DNA of 64,000 nucleotides from Breoghania sp. (GTDB lineage Bacteria; Pseudomonadota; Alphaproteobacteria; Rhizobiales; Stappiaceae): positions 3,286,001 to 3,350,000 of the forward strand of contig NZ_OY771475.1 in the NCBI RefSeq assembly GCF_963674635.1, written 5' to 3'. The notes below the pieces were generated by a model. The model was not told the origin of the DNA. It saw nothing but the letters and a program-made list of their open reading frames with translations, and did not search any database. Positions 61,459 through 64,000 of this stretch are shown here, one piece after another (positions within the stretch are counted from its first letter, which is position 1; each line of letters starts with the position of its first letter). A program made the position numbers and the translations under genes.

Positions 61459-63111
61459 TCATGCGAAAAGCCCGTGCAGATACCAGCGTGGGGCGGCTGT
61501 CTCGCGCCCGTAAAGGCCCTCGCGATAAAGCCAGAAGCGCCGTCCCGTCGTGTCCTCGACGCGGAAATAGTCGCGGGTGGGCGCGTCCGCACCACGGCTC
61601 CACCATTGTGCGGCGAGCCGTTCGGGGCCCTCGCTTCTGGCGATTTCGTAGAAAGCACGACGCCAGCGGAACCGAAGCGGCGGGCCATCGGGCACACCTG
61701 CAACCGTTTCCACCGGTTCGGCGCGCTCCAGAAGGCGCAAGGGGCGAGTGGGACCGGCCCCGCCGGTCGCCTCGGCAATCCAGAAAAGCGCGTCTTCGCG
61801 CGCAAGGGCGGCGGGCACACTTGCGCTTCTGTGTTCCGGCAGGTGGGTGTCGCAGGGCAGGAAACGGGTGACCGCGCGAAGGCCGAGGCGTGCGCCGAGA
61901 CGATCGATCAGGTGGGCAAGCGCGTCGGCCTGCGCCGCTTCCTCGCCCATGCCGATCTGGGTGCCGTCGTCGCGCTGGCTTTCCAGAACCGACAGACGCA
62001 GCAGATCGAAGCCGAAGCCCGCATCGAGCTCATCGCCCGCCTTGCGCAGCTTCTCTGCGAAAAGCGAGAGCACCCGGGCGGGGCTGCGCAAGGGCGCGCC
62101 GGTTCCCACGACCAGTCTGCGCACCGCGCCATCGACGCGAAAGAGCGTGAATTCCAGCGCGCGCGCGCCAAGGCCTGCCTTTTCCAGTCGCCGGGCGAGC
62201 AGGGAGGCGAGATGGCGGAGCGCCTCGCGCACATCCTCCTCGCGCGCAATGGGCTCCGCCAGGCGTCGTTCGACGGAAAGCTGGGCGACGGCCATGCGCG
62301 GGGAGATCGGTTCCTCGGCAAAGCCCATGGCCTGGTCGAGCCGGGTGATGAGACCCGGCCCGAAGCGGCTGGCAAGCGGCGCGCGCGGGCGATCGGCGAT
62401 ATCGCCGATGCGTTTCAGGCCGACGCGATCAAGAGCCGCCACCGTGTCCGGCTCCAGCCGCAGGGCGCAAAGCGGCAGGGGGAGCAGGGCCTCGCGGGTC
62501 TCGCGCGGGGGGATGCGGATCGCACCTTGAAGGCCGGGACGTCCGCCGAAGCGCGCCACCGCCCAGGCCGCGCCCGGCGTATCGGCCAGACCGGCGCGCA
62601 CCGCGAAGCCTTGAGCGCGCAAGCGGGGTGCCAGATCATCGAGCAGGGCGCGTTCGCCGTCGTCCCCATTCTTGCGGTCGGCAAAGAGATGGGCGCAGCC
62701 GGAGATGTCGAGAAGCAGGCCATCGGGCGGATCAAGAGCGACCAGAGGGGTGTAGCGGTCGCACCAGTCGGCGATGTGTTCCACAAGGGCGGCATCGGCC
62801 TGAGGGTCCGCATCATGGGCAATGAGATCGGGCACACGGGCGCGGGCATCGGCCAGCGGTTCGCCGACACACAGGCCCCGTCGCGCGGCAATGGCGTCAA
62901 CCGCCGCGATCCTGAGCGCGCCTTTCGCTTCCTCCACGATGATATGGGGTCGGTCGGACGTGGGCTCACCGGCCGCGCCCGCCAAAGCGCAGGCGGATGA
63001 GTTCGCCGCCGACATGCGCGGTCCCGCTGTCGCCTTGCGGGCGATCCTGTCGGTCGCAAGGCGCGGCAGCCACAGGCTCAAGATGCGTTGCCGTCCGGAA
63101 GATGCGCTCAT
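61459..63111 (-). CDS. imuB: Mutasome scaffold ImuB (inactive Y-family polymerase)
   Basis: 550 residues, Y-family fold. The N-terminal ILSLWLPRLATDRI replaces the catalytic Asp motif of active Pol IV, as expected for ImuB, which lacks polymerase activity and tethers DnaE2 and the sliding clamp. PDGLLLDISGCAHLF corresponds to the second strand pair, and VAALDRVGLKRIGDIADRPRAPLASRFG is the helix-hairpin-helix. The C-terminal FRVEDTTGRRFWLYREGLYG is family-typical. The first residues overlap the end of imuA by 146 bp in another frame. The ATG of MSASSGRQRILSLW is required by the family start. Confidence 0.94.
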   Translation of the reverse strand: MSASSGRQRILSLWLPRLATDRIARKATAGPRMSAANSSACALAGAAGEPTSDRPHIIVEEAKGALRIAAVDAIAARRGLCVGEPLADARARVPDLIAHDADPQADAALVEHIADWCDRYTPLVALDPPDGLLLDISGCAHLFADRKNGDDGERALLDDLAPRLRAQGFAVRAGLADTPGAAWAVARFGGRPGLQGAIRIPPRETREALLPLPLCALRLEPDTVAALDRVGLKRIGDIADRPRAPLASRFGPGLITRLDQAMGFAEEPISPRMAVAQLSVERRLAEPIAREEDVREALRHLASLLARRLEKAGLGARALEFTLFRVDGAVRRLVVGTGAPLRSPARVLSLFAEKLRKAGDELDAGFGFDLLRLSVLESQRDDGTQIGMGEEAAQADALAHLIDRLGARLGLRAVTRFLPCDTHLPEHRSASVPAALAREDALFWIAEATGGAGPTRPLRLLERAEPVETVAGVPDGPPLRFRWRRAFYEIARSEGPERLAAQWWSRGADAPTRDYFRVEDTTGRRFWLYREGLYGRETAAPRWYLHGLFA

Positions 63112-63934
63112 CGCAGTCCCACTCCAGATCGAATGCGGCGGGCTTGCCCGCGCGGTTCCGTTCCAGCCGCACCCGCCATGCGGGGAAGCCCAATTCACGT
63201 TCACAACCCGGTTCCGCTTCATCCGTGGCGGCATCCGGCTGTGGGCCGGCGGAGGCGCGGCTCGGCCCATTGGCGATGCGCCAGCGCGTGGCCGCGGCTC
63301 CCGGTGTCGAGGGGGCGGCGTGGCTGACCAGAAACCCCGTGACGCCCCCTTCTGCGGCGCGCAGTGCAAGGCGGCGCGAGGCGGTGAGATCAAGCGCGCG
63401 CGGGGCTTGAAGGAATTCCCCGATCACGCCGACCAGGCCTGCGCAGCCAAGGCCCTCCTCCAGCGCCCACAACGTGTCGCCGGGGCTGTGCGTACGCACT
63501 TCGATGATCCTGTCCGGATCGAGCCCGAACTGCGCCAGACCCGCCGCATGGAGCCGTCCGGCCTCCATCGGCACACTGGCATCCGAGACCCAGAGCAGGG
63601 CGCCGGGGCAGGCGAAGGCGAGCCGGGTTACCAGCGCCAGTGCGAACCCCGCTGCCGCCCCCGCCTGACGCGTCTCGTCGCTGACGATTTCGTGCAGCGC
63701 GCCGCAGGCAAGGCCCGCTTCCAGTCCTGTCCCCGCCAGCACCGCGCCAAAACCGGGATCGAAGCGGCGCGCGGGGGCGGAAAGGCCGGTCGTCCCACCG
63801 GCGCCCAGGCGTTGTCCGTCATCCCTTGCCGCGGGGGCCATGGACCGCGATTTCGGGCGCACAGAGCCGCTTTCCAGTTGCGCGATTCGTCGTCGAAGCT
63901 CGGCAAGATCCGGCTCCGCCTGAGCGCCAGCCAT
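62966..63934 (-). CDS. imuA: Mutasome protein ImuA
   Basis: 322 residues, RecA-like but degenerate. ImuA helps to load the mutasome and interacts with ImuB and RecA. Signatures: LAELRRRIAQLE at the N-terminus, LACGALHEIVSDE, GALLWVSDASVPMEAGRLHAAGLAQFGLDPDRIIEVR and WALEEGLGCAGLVGVIGE. The conserved WRVRLERNRAGKPAAFDLEW block is followed by a non-conserved tail that overlaps imuB. GAGGTGCGGCG precedes the ATG. A perfect SOS box lies 18 bp upstream. Confidence 0.94.
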   Translation of the reverse strand: MAGAQAEPDLAELRRRIAQLESGSVRPKSRSMAPAARDDGQRLGAGGTTGLSAPARRFDPGFGAVLAGTGLEAGLACGALHEIVSDETRQAGAAAGFALALVTRLAFACPGALLWVSDASVPMEAGRLHAAGLAQFGLDPDRIIEVRTHSPGDTLWALEEGLGCAGLVGVIGEFLQAPRALDLTASRRLALRAAEGGVTGFLVSHAAPSTPGAAATRWRIANGPSRASAGPQPDAATDEAEPGCERELGFPAWRVRLERNRAGKPAAFDLEWDCDERIFRTATHLEPVAAAPCDRQDRPQGDSGTAHVGGELIRLRFGGRGR

Positions 63935-63951
63935 CGCCGCACCTCATGTTT

Positions 63952-63966
63952 GTTCCTGTTATGTTC
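63952..63966. promoter_or_regulatory. LexA (SOS) box upstream of imuA
   Basis: GTTC-CTGTTAT-GTTC is an exact match to the alphaproteobacterial LexA operator GTTC-N7-GTTC. It lies 18-32 bp before the imuA start codon, where it can block the promoter of imuA-imuB-dnaE2. Confidence 0.92.
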
Positions 63967-64000
63967 TATTAGATTCCAACAAGAGCGCACGGAGTCAAGC

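Noticed and set aside
61444..63000. Open frame of 518 codons on the plus strand opposite imuB
   Set aside because: Shadow of imuB. The protein is Arg/Ala/Gly-rich with no domain.

Overview
The window is chromosomal DNA of an alphaproteobacterium, most likely of the order Hyphomicrobiales (Rhizobiales). The clues are the ialB-rlmN pair, a Mic60/mitofilin gene next to hemY, hemC-hemD beside tsaD-gpsA, the rpmF-mtgA-ispA order, a PhaR-type PHA regulator, a short IalB-like/DUF2585/DUF2125 gene set, and an imuA-imuB-dnaE2 cassette with an alphaproteobacterial GTTC-N7-GTTC SOS box. A marine Stappiaceae-like host would fit, but that is a guess. Coding density is high. No transposase, integrase, CRISPR array or rRNA gene is visible.

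Layout. 0-9.7 kb: housekeeping genes (end of a response regulator, quinone oxidoreductase, SpoU methyltransferase, IalB, RlmN, a WD40 protein, a gamma-glutamyltransferase homologue, GluQ, an AlkA-type glycosylase). 9.7-13.7 kb: PHA metabolism (phaB, phaA, divergent phaR). 13.9-24.3 kb: a second GGT homologue, ribosomal protein L32, mtgA, ispA, and the dapF-mtaB-ftsY-ispZ operon. 24.3-31.1 kb: L,D-transpeptidase, an OmpR-type regulator, a classical periplasmic Ggt, a small cytochrome c, a TauE/SafE exporter. 31.5-35.6 kb: mic60-hemY and tRNA-Thr(CGU).

35.7-49.8 kb is the main feature: a nearly complete thiosulfate-oxidation locus. On the minus strand lie two YeeE/YedE (SoxT-type) permeases, soxR and soxS. 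On the plus strand lie a Tat-exported SoxH-like metallohydrolase and then soxV-W-X-Y-Z-A-B-C-D-E-F. The Sox proteins would load thiosulfate sulfur on SoxYZ (SoxXA), hydrolyse the sulfone (SoxB), oxidise the sulfane sulfur (SoxCD) and pass electrons to the respiratory chain. SoxV, SoxW and SoxS would keep the carrier thiol reduced, and SoxR (with the two expected sensor cysteines) would repress the genes. SoxD here is a single-haem protein, and a SoxD-C-domain-like cytochrome is instead the N-terminal half of the next gene (SoxE). AT-rich related motifs lie at the soxS-soxV, soxW-soxX and soxH promoters.

49.9-57 kb: fur/mur, a PNPOx-family protein, leuB, hemD-hemC, tsaD-gpsA, a ChaC-type cyclotransferase. 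57-64 kb: a DUF2125 protein and the SOS mutasome genes dnaE2-imuB-imuA, with the SOS box just upstream of imuA. The usual hemC-hemD-mic60-hemY string is broken here. mic60-hemY points right at 31.5 kb and hemD-hemC points left at 52.4 kb, as expected if the segment between, including the whole sox locus, had been inverted.
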